Assembly (NCBI RefSeq): GCF_016862175.1
Contig: NZ_BOML01000053.1
Span: 1-64,000 of the forward strand
Length of the DNA: 64,000 nt
Source of the DNA: Paractinoplanes durhamensis
Lineage (GTDB): Bacteria > Actinomycetota > Actinomycetes > Mycobacteriales > Micromonosporaceae
Direction: 5' to 3'
Below, in pieces: positions 1 through 7,960 of this stretch (positions are counted from its first letter, which is position 1; each line of letters starts with the position of its first letter). The notes under the pieces are model-generated. The model was not told the DNA's origin and did no database searches. It saw nothing but the letters and a program-made list of their open reading frames with translations. The position numbers and the translations under genes were made by a program.

Positions 1-58
1 ACGGGGGCCATGCAAACCGCATTTGGCGGCTCGTTGGGGGTGGGCTGGCTGTGGGGTG

Positions 59-442
59 TTACTCGGGGTCGGTGGCTCCGGCCTTGCGTAGCAAGTCGGC
101 CACCTCGGGGACGTCTATACGGTGTTCGCAAACGGCGATGACCATGTCGTATGCGGCATCGTTTGTCATCTGCGGCACGTGACCTAGATTGATGGCGCAG
201 AATGTCAGGCCGGCCGTGAGGGCCAGGCGCTTGTTGCCGTCGAGTAGAGCATGGTTGAGCGCGAGCGAGACCAACAGCGATGCCGCCTTCTCGGCGACCG
301 TGGGGTAAGGCTCGAACCCGAACGCCAACGTCCGAGGACGAGCAGCGGACGCGGAGAGCAGACCCCAGTCGCGCACAGTTGGCGGGGCGCCCAGGACCTG
401 CTCCGCGATGGCGTACAGATCAGCCTCATCGAGGTAGATCAT
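59..442 (-). CDS. doc: Doc/Fic-family toxin of a toxin-antitoxin pair
   Basis: A 127-aa protein with the Doc version of the Fic active site: H64, then D68-G-N70-K71-R72 (canonical HxFx(D/E)GNK). Doc toxins are known to phosphorylate elongation factor Tu and stop translation; that activity is inferred here from family membership. The length matches the usual 120-130 aa of Doc. The ATG at 442 overlaps the antitoxin stop codon by four bases (ATGA), so the pair is translationally coupled, antitoxin first. The Phe usually found at motif position 3 is Leu here, which is common in actinobacterial homologues. A small family of Fic-domain AMP transferases is the alternative, but the short length favours Doc. 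Confidence 0.85.
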   Translation of the reverse strand: MIYLDEADLYAIAEQVLGAPPTVRDWGLLSASAARPRTLAFGFEPYPTVAEKAASLLVSLALNHALLDGNKRLALTAGLTFCAINLGHVPQMTNDAAYDMVIAVCEHRIDVPEVADLLRKAGATDPE

Positions 443-642
443 TCGCCCAATCTCCGCAGAGCCTCGGCGTACTGCGTCTTGATCCGGTCCACGGCCTCGG
501 TGACGGCCCGCTGCTTCGAGTACCGCTCCACATACTCACGCGTAGCCTTCACGATGAGGGCCTGCTGAGACACGCCCTCATACTCCGCCTGCTTCTTGAG
601 GTCGGCGTCAAGGTCATCGGGTAGCCGCAGTGTCATCGCCAT
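439..642 (-). CDS. Ribbon-helix-helix antitoxin paired with Doc toxin
   Basis: A 67-aa protein whose first 40 residues form a ribbon-helix-helix pattern (MTLRLPDDL strand, then two helices), the DNA-binding half of a type II antitoxin. The C-terminal 20 residues (RIKTQYAEALRRLGE) are amphipathic and are likely the toxin-neutralising tail. An open frame continues far upstream, but the ATG at 642 (or 636) is preferred. It begins exactly where the ribbon-helix-helix homology begins, and a -10-like TATGGT lies six bases before it. The gene is probably autoregulated through the palindrome at 656-673. Confidence 0.8.
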   Translation of the reverse strand: MAMTLRLPDDLDADLKKQAEYEGVSQQALIVKATREYVERYSKQRAVTEAVDRIKTQYAEALRRLGE

Positions 643-655
643 GAGCCAACCATAA

Positions 656-673
656 CACTCTGATACCAGAGTG
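656..673. promoter_or_regulatory. Operator palindrome of the doc toxin-antitoxin operon
   Basis: A perfect 7-bp inverted repeat, CACTCTG-ATAC-CAGAGTG, lies 14 bases upstream of the antitoxin start. The octamer TGATACCA also occurs twice as a direct repeat (661-668 and 672-679). On the minus strand a -10-like TATGGT occupies 654-649, so the palindrome falls in the -35/-10 spacer. That is the expected place for antitoxin autorepression. The binding protein is inferred. Confidence 0.65.
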
Positions 674-755
674 ATACCACCATCGGCCCGCGGCCGGCGC
701 CTATGTTTGCAAGGCCAAGTCGCCGCCCTGCGGGCCCACCGTAAGTGATCTTTTA

Positions 756-1337
756 TCAACTCTCCACGTAGTTTCGCCAGAATTGTGGTGGAGTGGGTGG
801 TTTTTGGAACTCGTGGCGGATGTAGTCGTTCAAGTCCTGGCCGTAGATGACCATGTCGGTCAAGTGGTGGATCGACAGGATCGGAGCGGCCGGGGTCTCG
901 CGGCCTGCTGGTACATAGCGGTGGGAGTACAGCGGGATCAGCGGTGGGACGGTGGCCAGCTTTCGGTGAGCCTTGGCCATTGACGACTCCTGGGTGTAAG
1001 GGTGCTTTCCCCAGCCTGATGGCCAGTTGCCGTTGGCCACGTACTCGAGGATGCAGGTCCTTGGCCAATTCACCTGGGCGTGTAGCGACTCGCTGTCGAG
1101 GTCTCGCCAATTTGGCCAGGACCAGGCGCCGTCGTCCGGATCGCTGTTGGTTGTCGTTCGGAGCGGGAGGCCGGCGGCCAGGAAGGCGCGGTGGCCGGCG
1201 GTGAACTCGAAACCGAAGCGGTGCTCGACTTGAGTCAACTCCACCTCGGTCAGGCCCGAGTGGATCTCGATCGTTCCCAGCTCGGCCAGGCGCTGCGCTG
1301 CCCTACGGCCGGTGTCGGCGTCGTCCGCTGTTGTCAC
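756..1337 (-). CDS. SMI1/KNR4 family protein
   Basis: A 193-aa cytoplasmic protein with SMI1/KNR4 (SUKH) features. These are an early hydrophobic acidic stretch (LTEVELTQVEHRFGFEF, residues ~29-45) and aromatic-rich repeats (WSWPNWRDL, NWPSGWGKHP). In bacteria the SUKH superfamily contains many immunity proteins for polymorphic toxins, but solitary copies like this are common in actinomycetes and have no known function. No toxin gene is visible next to it: the neighbours are the Doc pair and a hydrolase. The family call is fairly secure; the immunity role is only a possibility. Confidence 0.7.
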   Translation of the reverse strand: MTTADDADTGRRAAQRLAELGTIEIHSGLTEVELTQVEHRFGFEFTAGHRAFLAAGLPLRTTTNSDPDDGAWSWPNWRDLDSESLHAQVNWPRTCILEYVANGNWPSGWGKHPYTQESSMAKAHRKLATVPPLIPLYSHRYVPAGRETPAAPILSIHHLTDMVIYGQDLNDYIRHEFQKPPTPPQFWRNYVES

Positions 1338-1383
1338 GGCGTCACATGGTAAGTGCTTTGTGGACTCACCTGAAGATTGTCCA

Positions 1384-2130
1384 CTATGGGCGGATTGTGC
1401 CGCTCGCCTTTGCTATTTGTCGTGCGTCCAGGGTTACAGGGGTGCTGTTTCGGATTGCCCTGGCCACTCCGTCTATTGCCTGTGCCACCAGGTCGGGGGC
1501 GTCCAAGGGGACGTAGTGGCCGGAATTCTCGGCCACTATCAGCGGTGCGTGCCAGTCCCTGGCCAGGATCTGCTGGCTTACGTGCCACAGGTCGTCCAAG
1601 GCGGGGTGTGGGATGGCCTCGAAGTTGGGGATCCACCAGTGGCGGCGGCGGGTCAGGACCACTGCGGGGACGTTCAGTGGGGTTGTTTGCAGTAGCTCCA
1701 CGTGGCCGGTTATCACGTCTACCGTTGTTGCGCCGGGGCCGTCGCCGTCTACGAAGAAGTCCGTCTGGGGCCAGGTCAGGCTCTGGGACAGGGACGCGTC
1801 CACGAAGACCAGGCCGGCCACCCGGTGTGGGTGGCGGTCGGCGAAAGCTCGGGCTATCGAGCCGCCGATCGAATGGCCTACCAGCACGAACGGCTCCGCC
1901 ACGCCGCGCTCGTCCAGCAGGGTGGCCAGTTCGTCGGCGAATGCGCTGAACGGCAACGGCGGGTTGGGGGCCGGTCTTGCGGGAGCGTCGCCGCAACCCG
2001 GGCGGTCGTACGTGAACACGGCGGCGCCGGGCAGCTGGCTGATCACGGGCTTCCACACGTCGCCGCCGTCGCCCAGCGCGGCGATGAACACGATCAAGGG
2101 CGGAGCGCCGGGCCGCATACTGATCGTCAC
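1384..2130 (-). CDS. Alpha/beta hydrolase
   Basis: A 248-aa alpha/beta-hydrolase-fold protein. The nucleophile elbow GHSIGG is seen in the middle of the protein and the catalytic His in NSGHYVPLDAP near the C-terminus; an acidic residue after strand 6 would complete the triad. There is no signal peptide, so it should be cytoplasmic. The start chosen is GTG at 2130: a TANNNT -10 box (TAGCAT, minus strand, 2143-2138) ends seven bases before it, which suggests a leaderless mRNA. The ATG at 2118 is the alternative. The gene diverges from the AraC regulator. The substrate cannot be told from sequence. Confidence 0.75.
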   Translation of the reverse strand: MTISMRPGAPPLIVFIAALGDGGDVWKPVISQLPGAAVFTYDRPGCGDAPARPAPNPPLPFSAFADELATLLDERGVAEPFVLVGHSIGGSIARAFADRHPHRVAGLVFVDASLSQSLTWPQTDFFVDGDGPGATTVDVITGHVELLQTTPLNVPAVVLTRRRHWWIPNFEAIPHPALDDLWHVSQQILARDWHAPLIVAENSGHYVPLDAPDLVAQAIDGVARAIRNSTPVTLDARQIAKASGTIRP

Positions 2131-2217
2131 GAATGCGATGCTAACCGTAACCCTGCGATCTAGGCCAGGGGCGATAAAGCTAGGCAACCGGGTCGCCGAG
2201 AGGGCACCCTGTCTGGT

Positions 2218-2655
2218 GTGACTGGGAGAGACGAGGCGCGGCTTCGGGACCTGAGGCTGTTGCGCCGGGTGCGGGACCGGATCGACCGGGAGTACGCGCA
2301 GCCGCTCGATGTCGAGGCGCTCGCCCGTGGCGTTCACATGTCGGCCGGTCATCTCAGCCGGGAGTTCCGGGCCGCTTACGGTGAGTCGCCGTACAGCTAT
2401 CTCATGACCCGCCGGATCGAGCGGGCGATGGCCCTGCTCCGGCGGGGTGACCTTTCGGTCACCGACGTCTGCTTCACGGTCGGTTGTTCTTCGCTCGGCA
2501 CGTTCAGTACGCGATTTTCCGAGCTCGTCGGCATGTCGCCCAGCGTCTACCGGCGGCGGGCCGCCGAGGACACCGCGGGCATCCCGGCCTGCATCGCCAA
2601 GCAGATCACCAGGCCGATCAGGATTCGAGAAGCGGCCCGTGACCGCGCCACCTAA
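2218..2655 (+). CDS. AraC-family transcriptional regulator (DNA-binding domain only)
   Basis: A 145-aa protein made up almost entirely of the AraC/XylS double helix-turn-helix domain (residues ~15-120). Recognisable features are AQPLDVEALARGVHMSAGHLSREFR for the first HTH and the AraC signature SVTDVCFTVGCSSLGTFSTRF for the second. It lacks the usual N-terminal effector-binding domain, so its response may depend on level or on a partner. It starts with GTG. The VOC protein gene follows after 10 bases on the same strand; the AraC-VOC pairing recurs in actinomycetes, so the two are probably one operon. Confidence 0.85.
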   Translation: MTGRDEARLRDLRLLRRVRDRIDREYAQPLDVEALARGVHMSAGHLSREFRAAYGESPYSYLMTRRIERAMALLRRGDLSVTDVCFTVGCSSLGTFSTRFSELVGMSPSVYRRRAAEDTAGIPACIAKQITRPIRIREAARDRAT

Positions 2656-2665
2656 CGTGACCGGC

Positions 2666-3073
2666 ATGAGCCTCTTCATCCACCAGACGTTCCTGCCCAC
2701 CGATGACCCGGAGAAGTCCCTCGTCTTCTATCGGGACGCGCTCGGCTTCGAGGTCCGCAACGATGTCGGCTACGGCGACATGCGCTGGATCACGATCGGC
2801 CCGAAGGACCAGCCGCAGACCTCGATCGTGCTGAACCCGCCGGCCGCCGACCCGGGCATCACCGACGAGGAGCGCCGCACGATCGCCGAGATGATGGCCA
2901 AGGGCAGCTACGCCGGGATCGTGCTGGCGACCGAAGACCTGTCCGGCACGTTCGACCGGATCCAGGAGAGCGGCGCCGAGGTGGTGCAGGAGCCGATGGA
3001 CCAGCCGTACGGCGTACGCGACTGCGCCTTCCGCGACCCCGCCGGCAACATGGTCCGGATCAGCCAGATCTGA
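2666..3073 (+). CDS. VOC-family (glyoxalase/bleomycin-resistance-like) protein
   Basis: A 135-aa single-module pair of vicinal-oxygen-chelate repeats: MSLFIHQTFLPTDDPEKSLVFY opens the first beta-alpha-beta unit and RDPAGNMVRISQ closes the second. Proteins of this size bind small ligands or metals as dimers, and functions range from isomerase to antibiotic-binding protein. The ATG at 2666 was chosen because homology begins there, although the frame is open further upstream. It lies 10 bases downstream of the AraC regulator and is probably co-transcribed. The substrate is unknown. Confidence 0.8.
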   Translation: MSLFIHQTFLPTDDPEKSLVFYRDALGFEVRNDVGYGDMRWITIGPKDQPQTSIVLNPPAADPGITDEERRTIAEMMAKGSYAGIVLATEDLSGTFDRIQESGAEVVQEPMDQPYGVRDCAFRDPAGNMVRISQI

Positions 3074-3074
3074 C

Positions 3075-3103
3075 GTGCCCGGAGGGCAGAGCCCTCCGGG
3101 CAC
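3075..3103. terminator. Strong bidirectional hairpin terminator
   Basis: A perfect 13-bp stem (GTGCCCGGAGGGC / GCCCTCCGGGCAC) with a 3-nt loop begins two bases after the VOC stop codon. It has no U-tract, as is usual for actinobacterial terminators. It separates the plus-strand AraC-VOC operon from the minus-strand genes that converge on it. Confidence 0.75.
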
Positions 3104-3120
3104 AGGGGAGGCGCTTAAGG

Positions 3121-3324
3121 TCAGCGCAGCCAGCCCGGCCAGAAGACGCCGCCACCGAAGCCGGTGGACCACTGGTGGTCGGTGCAGGTGAGCCTGGTGG
3201 CGAAACGCTGGTCATCCATGATGGCGATGACGCCGGCGTTGTAGGTGCCGAGGCCCCAGCCTGATTGGGCGATCCGGATAAGCAGGTCCCGCAACGTGCT
3301 CGGGTACAGCACGCTGGCATCGCA
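3121..3324 (-). pseudogene. Remnant joining the N-terminus of a PIN-domain toxin to an unrelated tail
   Basis: The frame reads DASVLYPSTLRDLLIRIAQSG (3324-3259), the first beta strand and helix of a PIN-domain VapC-type ribonuclease including the first catalytic Asp. It then changes abruptly into about 45 residues (GTYNAGVIAIMDDQRF...) that do not look like PIN. No start codon lies near the PIN part, and the other acidic catalytic residues are absent. It therefore looks like a deleted vapC-like gene fused to another coding remnant. What the tail derives from was not recognised. Confidence 0.45.
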
Positions 3325-3335
3325 ACAGACTAAAC

Positions 3336-4208
3336 CTACCCGTCGACGCCGCCGATGCTGATGAAGACGTTGTCGATCTCGCCGGCAAACTGGTCGTTTC
3401 CCCGCGCCGGGCCCTTTCCGCCGACCCGCAGGGGCTCCGCGTTCGCGATCGACAGCCTCGGCGGAACCCGCACCCACGCCCGCTCCGCGCCGTCCACGTG
3501 CAGCGTCAGGCGGTCGCCGACCCGCACGCATTTCAGGTCGTGCCAGCGGCCGTCGGCCACGCTCAGCCACGGCTCGGCCCGGTAGATGCCGCCCAGCCGG
3601 CCGACCAGCACGCAGCTCGGGTGGCCCAGCCGGTGGTCCACCTGCAGTTTGTACTGGCTGACCCCGCCGACCGAGTACCCCTTCTGCAGCACGTTCGCCC
3701 CGTCGGCCACGTCACCGCGGGTCATCAGCACCGAGGCGCCGTACTCCATTGGCCGCGTACCCGGATTGAGGCTGTCGTCCCGAAGTCCCTCGAGGATTGC
3801 CCTGGGGCAATCGCTTTCTCGTTCCAGGGTGCATCGGTCCGGGTAGGCGACCGCCAACCCCACCCCTTGGGGTACGAGTCGGAGCGCTCCCCCGTTCTGG
3901 CCGAGCGGGCGCAACTCGTGCTCACCGCTCACGTCGGTGATCGGCTGGTGGATGCCGCCGTCGAAGGTGTAGCGGAGGCTGACCGGCCCGTCGGCCACGC
4001 CGACCCGGCGCGAGGTGGCCTGATCCGCGAGATCCGAAGGATCGGCGAGGTCAGGGAGCTCGGTGACCGACGGGAGCACTCCGGCGGCCGGCGGCGGGAC
4101 GCGGAGAGCGGCCGACCGGGCGGCCGTCGCGTCGCGATGGGCGAGAACCAGACCGACGACCATGAGCAGCACGCCCGGCAGAGCCAGCCACCACCTGATG
4201 CGAGACAT
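3336..4208 (-). CDS. Membrane-anchored or secreted LamG-like (concanavalin A-like) domain protein
   Basis: A 290-aa protein. The N-terminus (MSRIRWWLALPGVLLMVVGLVLAH) is a signal or signal-anchor segment, followed by a Pro/Ala-rich linker. The domain from about residue 75 to the end has the laminin-G/concanavalin fold pattern: VSLRYTFDGG, SVLMTRGDV, VLQKGYSVGGVSQYKLQVD, WHDLKCVRVGDRLTLHVDG and GEIDNVFIS. Such domains in actinomycete exoproteins usually bind glycans. The ATG at 4208 is used because it begins the signal peptide; an upstream extension lacks homology. No operon partner is evident. The function of the protein is unknown. Confidence 0.7.
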   Translation of the reverse strand: MSRIRWWLALPGVLLMVVGLVLAHRDATAARSAALRVPPPAAGVLPSVTELPDLADPSDLADQATSRRVGVADGPVSLRYTFDGGIHQPITDVSGEHELRPLGQNGGALRLVPQGVGLAVAYPDRCTLERESDCPRAILEGLRDDSLNPGTRPMEYGASVLMTRGDVADGANVLQKGYSVGGVSQYKLQVDHRLGHPSCVLVGRLGGIYRAEPWLSVADGRWHDLKCVRVGDRLTLHVDGAERAWVRVPPRLSIANAEPLRVGGKGPARGNDQFAGEIDNVFISIGGVDG

Positions 4209-4319
4209 GCGTTTATTGTCCGGATTGTCGACGCAGACGCCGAATCCGCACCCCCAGGGAGGCACAAAACACCCGGACGGGTGGTCCTCGGCGGATCTGG
4301 ACCCGCCGGGGACCCGAGA

Positions 4320-5978
4320 TCAGCTGCGTCGCCGTGGGTCGAAGATCAACCGATCCGGCGTGCACACCAGCTTCCCGTTCACGACCTTGCAGGTCGCCTG
4401 ATAGCCGTGCGTGTAGAGCGGCGCCCCGACCCACCGGTAGCCGACCGGCGACGAGGTCCGCGGCGTGTACGGCCCGAAGTTCGCCGCGTCGTCCGTGCTC
4501 CCCGACCCGTCGTAGCGAGCCACCACCGGGTACGGATAGACCGGCCGGGTTCGGGTAACCACTCCGGCATCCACCTTGGACGCCACGATCTTGAACGGGG
4601 CGACACCGTGCTCGACCCAGTTCATCACCGGCGTGAGCACGTCGAACGTGCTGGGCCCGAGCCCGCCACCGCAGTGCGCCATGCCGGGGAAGAGATAGAG
4701 CCGGGCGAACGAGTCGACCGACCCCATGGTGTCCCGCATCGCCGCGTAGTAATTGAGCGTGGCCTGCGGCGAGATGTGCTGGTCGGACCACCCGTGCCAG
4801 AGGATCAACTTGCCGCCCGAGCGCCGGAACCGACTGAGATCCGGATCGGTGGCCGACAGGTAGGACGACGTCTGCACGGTCTTCCAGAACGACGAGACCG
4901 TGAACGTCAGGTCGGTCAATTGATACGACGGAGCCGCGACGTTGAAATACGCCAGGTAGCGCAGGAACGACAGCGCGATGTTCTCGCTGAACGTCACCTG
5001 CCCCTGCGCCGCCGGCACGAAGAGCGTCCAGTCCAACTCGGACCCCCACTCGTGCGAGATCGGCTGCTCGAGCCGGTTCCCGTCGACGTCGGTGGCCCCG
5101 TCGTGCAGCTTGCGCACCACCGCGGCCTGCGCCGTGGTCAAACACTTCGAAAGATCAGAACACACCAGGGTGTACGGGTCGAAGTGGCAATTACGCGGGT
5201 CGTCGAGGACGCCGTCGACCACCCCGTCCCACCGATCACAGGCGGCGAGCACGGCGTTGTGGATCAACGGCAGCCTGTCGGCGAGCAGGATGTAGTGGCC
5301 CTGCGCGTCCTTGTTGGCCAGCACGTTCCAGGCGTGGTGGAAGGTGTTCTGCACGACGATATTGCTGGCCGGCGCCCCGGCCGCGATCCCGTCGAAGTCG
5401 TCCGGGTAGCGCTGCGCCTCCATCACCGCCTCGCGCCCGCCGTCCGAGCAGCCGTCGAAGTAGCTGTACTTCGGCGACTTCCCGTAGAAGCGCTTGATGA
5501 TCTCTTTCGCGGTGACCGCGGTGACGTGCACGCCGCGGTAGGCGAAGTCGATCTGGGCCTGCGGGTTCCCGGCGGCCCACGAGCCGTCGTTCAGCCCCTG
5601 GTGGCCCATGTCGGTGGTGGCGCTCGCGATGGTGCCGTCGACGATCGGCCGGCAGGTCGCGGCCTGGGTGTAGTTGATGGTGGAGCTGCCGCAGAGCCCA
5701 CCGCAGCCGGTCTGCAGGTAGCGCTGGGTCCAGCCGTTGATCGGCAGCCGCATGACGATGGTGTCGTTGGGGGCGATGGTGCCGACCACCGCGCAGTACG
5801 GGGCCGGTGCGCCCGCGCTGCTGACGGTGGCCGACTTGAGGACGACACCGTCGAGGTGGATCGAGGTGACGTCGGCGCAGTCCATGACCGGGGTGATGAC
5901 TCGCGAGGGCGACGCGGATGCGGGGACGGGTTGGAGCGTGAGGGCGGCGACCGCCGCCACGGCGAGAACTCTCAGCAT
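4320..5978 (-). CDS. Secreted tannase/feruloyl esterase family hydrolase
   Basis: A 552-aa protein with a signal peptide (residues 1-23, cleavage near ASA-SP). It belongs to the tannase/feruloyl esterase family, which hydrolyses gallate or hydroxycinnamate esters outside the cell. The diagnostic CS-D-HC arrangement is visible: nucleophile S178 in GCSDGG next to a Cys, D399 in GWSDQ, and H435 followed by Cys in MAHC. Those two Cys form the family disulfide. The start at 5978 is supported by GGGAG nine bases upstream. The gene diverges from an operon for gallate-type ring cleavage and shares its operator motif, so release of gallate from tannins is the likely job. Ferulate release cannot be excluded. 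Confidence 0.85.
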   Translation of the reverse strand: MLRVLAVAAVAALTLQPVPASASPSRVITPVMDCADVTSIHLDGVVLKSATVSSAGAPAPYCAVVGTIAPNDTIVMRLPINGWTQRYLQTGCGGLCGSSTINYTQAATCRPIVDGTIASATTDMGHQGLNDGSWAAGNPQAQIDFAYRGVHVTAVTAKEIIKRFYGKSPKYSYFDGCSDGGREAVMEAQRYPDDFDGIAAGAPASNIVVQNTFHHAWNVLANKDAQGHYILLADRLPLIHNAVLAACDRWDGVVDGVLDDPRNCHFDPYTLVCSDLSKCLTTAQAAVVRKLHDGATDVDGNRLEQPISHEWGSELDWTLFVPAAQGQVTFSENIALSFLRYLAYFNVAAPSYQLTDLTFTVSSFWKTVQTSSYLSATDPDLSRFRRSGGKLILWHGWSDQHISPQATLNYYAAMRDTMGSVDSFARLYLFPGMAHCGGGLGPSTFDVLTPVMNWVEHGVAPFKIVASKVDAGVVTRTRPVYPYPVVARYDGSGSTDDAANFGPYTPRTSSPVGYRWVGAPLYTHGYQATCKVVNGKLVCTPDRLIFDPRRRS

Positions 5979-6032
5979 GTGGCTACTCCCTGCCATCGGC
6001 CGAGGTGGATGGCGCCACCCTAGGTTGCGACA

Positions 6033-6050
6033 CATCTTGGAAACAAGATG
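6033..6050. repeat. Hairpin with GAAA tetraloop in the tannase leader
   Basis: CATCTTG-GAAA-CAAGATG is a perfect 7-bp stem lying 55-72 bases upstream of the tannase start, between the operator and the gene. It may affect message stability or be incidental. Confidence 0.4.
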
Positions 6051-6058
6051 GCCGCCAA

Positions 6059-6072
6059 GATTGTCAACAATC
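6059..6072. promoter_or_regulatory. GntR-type operator 1 (tannase side)
   Basis: GATTGTCAACAATC is a perfect palindrome with GATTGT/ACAATC half-sites, 81 bases upstream of the tannase start. Read on the minus strand it contains TTGACA, so it may overlap the tannase -35 box. It is the same motif as the sites at 6124, 11330 and 11407. The FCD-type GntR regulator encoded at 9905 is the obvious candidate binder. Confidence 0.65.
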
Positions 6073-6123
6073 AGCAAGTCAACGCCCCGGCCAAATGGAA
6101 CGACTCCAGAATCCTGTCGCCTC

Positions 6124-6137
6124 GATTGTTGACAATC
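6124..6137. promoter_or_regulatory. GntR-type operator 2 (catabolic operon side)
   Basis: GATTGTTGACAATC is a perfect palindrome whose right half supplies the -35 hexamer TTGACA (6129-6134) of the promoter of the plus-strand operon. Repression by occluding RNA polymerase is the natural inference. Confidence 0.7.
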
Positions 6138-6156
6138 TGCTGCACCGCCATAGGCT
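6129..6156 (+). promoter_or_regulatory. Sigma-70-like promoter of the gallate-type catabolic operon
   Basis: TTGACA (6129-6134), a 16-bp spacer and TAGGCT (6151-6156) form a near-consensus promoter 35 bases upstream of the aldolase gene. The -35 lies inside operator 2. Confidence 0.55.
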
Positions 6157-6190
6157 GAGGACCGCGGGCTGAAGCCAAGGGGAGGCCGAC

Positions 6191-6892
6191 ATGAGGACCG
6201 TCGTAGTCACCGATCCACCGCGAGCGGACATCGAGGCCGCCGCCACCCTGGGCGAACACGGCGTGGCCACGGTGCACGAGGCCCTCGGCCGGGTCGGCTA
6301 TCTCGGCCCCGAGTTCCGCCCGGCGTGGCCCGGCGCCAAGATGGGCGGCACCGCGGTGACCGTGGTCTGCTGGCCCGGCGACAACCTGATGATCCACGTG
6401 GCGGTCGAGCAGTGCCGGCCCGGCGACGTGCTGGTGGTGGCGACCAACTCGCCGTCCACCGACGGCCTCTTCGGCGAGCTCTTCGCCGGCGCGCTGCGGC
6501 AACGCGGCGTCCGGGGCGCGGTGCTGGCCAGTGGCGTACGCGATGTGGCTGATCTTCGGGAAATGCAGTTCCCGGTCTGGTCCCGGGCGATCAGCGCGCA
6601 GGGTTCGGTCAAGGCGACCGCCGGCGCGGTGAACGTGCCGATCGCGCTGGGCGGCCAGACCATTCACCCCGGCGACGTGATCCTCGGCGACGACGACGGC
6701 GTCACCCTCGTGCCCCGCGGTGACGTGCCGCGCGCGCTGACCACGGCGAAGGCCCGCCTCGACAAGGAGGCCGCCACCCGCGCCGCGTTCGCCGCCGGCG
6801 AGCTCGGTCTCGACCGCTACGGCCTGCGTAAGCGCCTGCCCGAGCTGGGCATCGAGTACGTCTCCTACGAGGAGTACGTCAAAGGTGACTGA
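6191..6892 (+). CDS. 4-carboxy-4-hydroxy-2-oxoadipate aldolase (RraA-like)
   Basis: A 233-aa protein of the RraA/LigK/GalC family of class II pyruvate aldolases. These split 4-carboxy-4-hydroxy-2-oxoadipate into pyruvate and oxaloacetate and also decarboxylate oxaloacetate. The active-site motifs are visible: GELF (95-98) and the metal/substrate pair R117-D118 in LASGVRDVADL. It has the C-terminal extension typical of the aldolases and absent from the RNase E regulator RraA. It is the first gene of the operon and overlaps the tautomerase gene by 8 bases. Its presence with the next three genes is what identifies the lower gallate/protocatechuate-4,5 pathway. Confidence 0.8.
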   Translation: MRTVVVTDPPRADIEAAATLGEHGVATVHEALGRVGYLGPEFRPAWPGAKMGGTAVTVVCWPGDNLMIHVAVEQCRPGDVLVVATNSPSTDGLFGELFAGALRQRGVRGAVLASGVRDVADLREMQFPVWSRAISAQGSVKATAGAVNVPIALGGQTIHPGDVILGDDDGVTLVPRGDVPRALTTAKARLDKEAATRAAFAAGELGLDRYGLRKRLPELGIEYVSYEEYVKGD

Positions 6893-7949
6893 TTACGACA
6901 GCATCGGCGTTCGATGCATGATGCTGCGCGGCGGCACCTCCCGCGGTCTCTACTTCGAAGCCGCCGATCTGCCCGCCGACCCGGCCGAGCGCGACGACCT
7001 GCTGCTGCGTCTGATGGGCACACCCGACCCGCGGCAGATCGACGGTTTGGGCGGTTCGACGTCGCTGACCAGCAAAGTCGCGGTGATCTCCCGCTCGGCT
7101 GCGGAAAAAGCCGACATCGATTACCTCTTCCTGCAGCTCGGCGTGGACGAGGCAACGGTCAGCGACCGGCAGAACTGCGGAAACATCCTGGCCGGGGTCG
7201 GTCCGTTCGCGGTGGAGCGCGGCCTGGTGCCGCCCGGCGGGGAGGAGACGAGCGTACGCATCCGAATGGTCAATTCGGACAGTGTCGCCGTCGCCACCTT
7301 CGCCACCCCCGGCGGCCGCGTGGAGTACCGCGGCGATGTCGCCATCTCCGGCGTGCCCGGCACCGCATCCCCGGTCGTTCTCGGCTTCACCGAGACCGAA
7401 GGGTCGGCCACCGGCCGCCTGCTGCCGACCGGCCAGGTCCGCGACTCGATCGACGGCATCGACGTGACCTGCGTCGACAACGGCATGCCGGTGGTCCTCG
7501 CGACGGCCGAGTCGTTCGGCCTGACCGGCTACGAGTCGCACTCGGCATTGCAGAAGGATCAGGCGCTGCTGGATCGGGTCGACGCGTTCCGCCGCAAGGC
7601 CGGCCGGTTGATGGGGCTCGGCGACCCGGCCGGCACCTCGGTGCCCAAGACCGTCCTGCTCGCCCCGCCGCGCGACGGCGGTCAGCTGTCCACCCGGTCG
7701 TTCATCCCGGTGCAGCCACACACGTCGATCGGCGTGCTGGCCGCGATCAGCGTGGTCACCGGGATGCTGCTGCCCGGCGCGGTCGGGCACGAGCTCACCG
7801 CCGGCTGGCCGGCCTCCCGGATCGACGTCGAGCATCCGACCGGTCACCTGCTGGTGGATGTCATGGTCAGCGACGGCGCGGTGGTCCGCTCCGGCGTGGT
7901 GCGCACCGCTCGCAAGCTCTTCGACGGCACCGCGTTCCCCCGCGCCTGA
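6885..7949 (+). CDS. 4-oxalomesaconate tautomerase (PrpF/GalD-like)
   Basis: A 354-aa protein of the PrpF family, which shares the diaminopimelate-epimerase fold. The opening CMMLRGGTSRGLYF and DGLGGSTSLTSKVAV are characteristic, as is the Cys in DRQNCGNI. GalD of this family interconverts the keto and enol forms of 4-oxalomesaconate so that the hydratase can act; PrpF itself isomerises aconitate. The context (RraA-type aldolase before it, LigJ-like hydratase two genes later) favours the GalD role. The gene starts inside the aldolase gene and is the second gene of the operon. Confidence 0.8.
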   Translation: MTDYDSIGVRCMMLRGGTSRGLYFEAADLPADPAERDDLLLRLMGTPDPRQIDGLGGSTSLTSKVAVISRSAAEKADIDYLFLQLGVDEATVSDRQNCGNILAGVGPFAVERGLVPPGGEETSVRIRMVNSDSVAVATFATPGGRVEYRGDVAISGVPGTASPVVLGFTETEGSATGRLLPTGQVRDSIDGIDVTCVDNGMPVVLATAESFGLTGYESHSALQKDQALLDRVDAFRRKAGRLMGLGDPAGTSVPKTVLLAPPRDGGQLSTRSFIPVQPHTSIGVLAAISVVTGMLLPGAVGHELTAGWPASRIDVEHPTGHLLVDVMVSDGAVVRSGVVRTARKLFDGTAFPRA

Positions 7950-7960
7950 ATGGAGAAATC

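Noticed and set aside
6914..7960. Upstream part of the frame that ends in the dioxygenase
   Set aside because: Shadow of the tautomerase gene; the dioxygenase begins at the GTG at 7961 with a ribosome-binding site.
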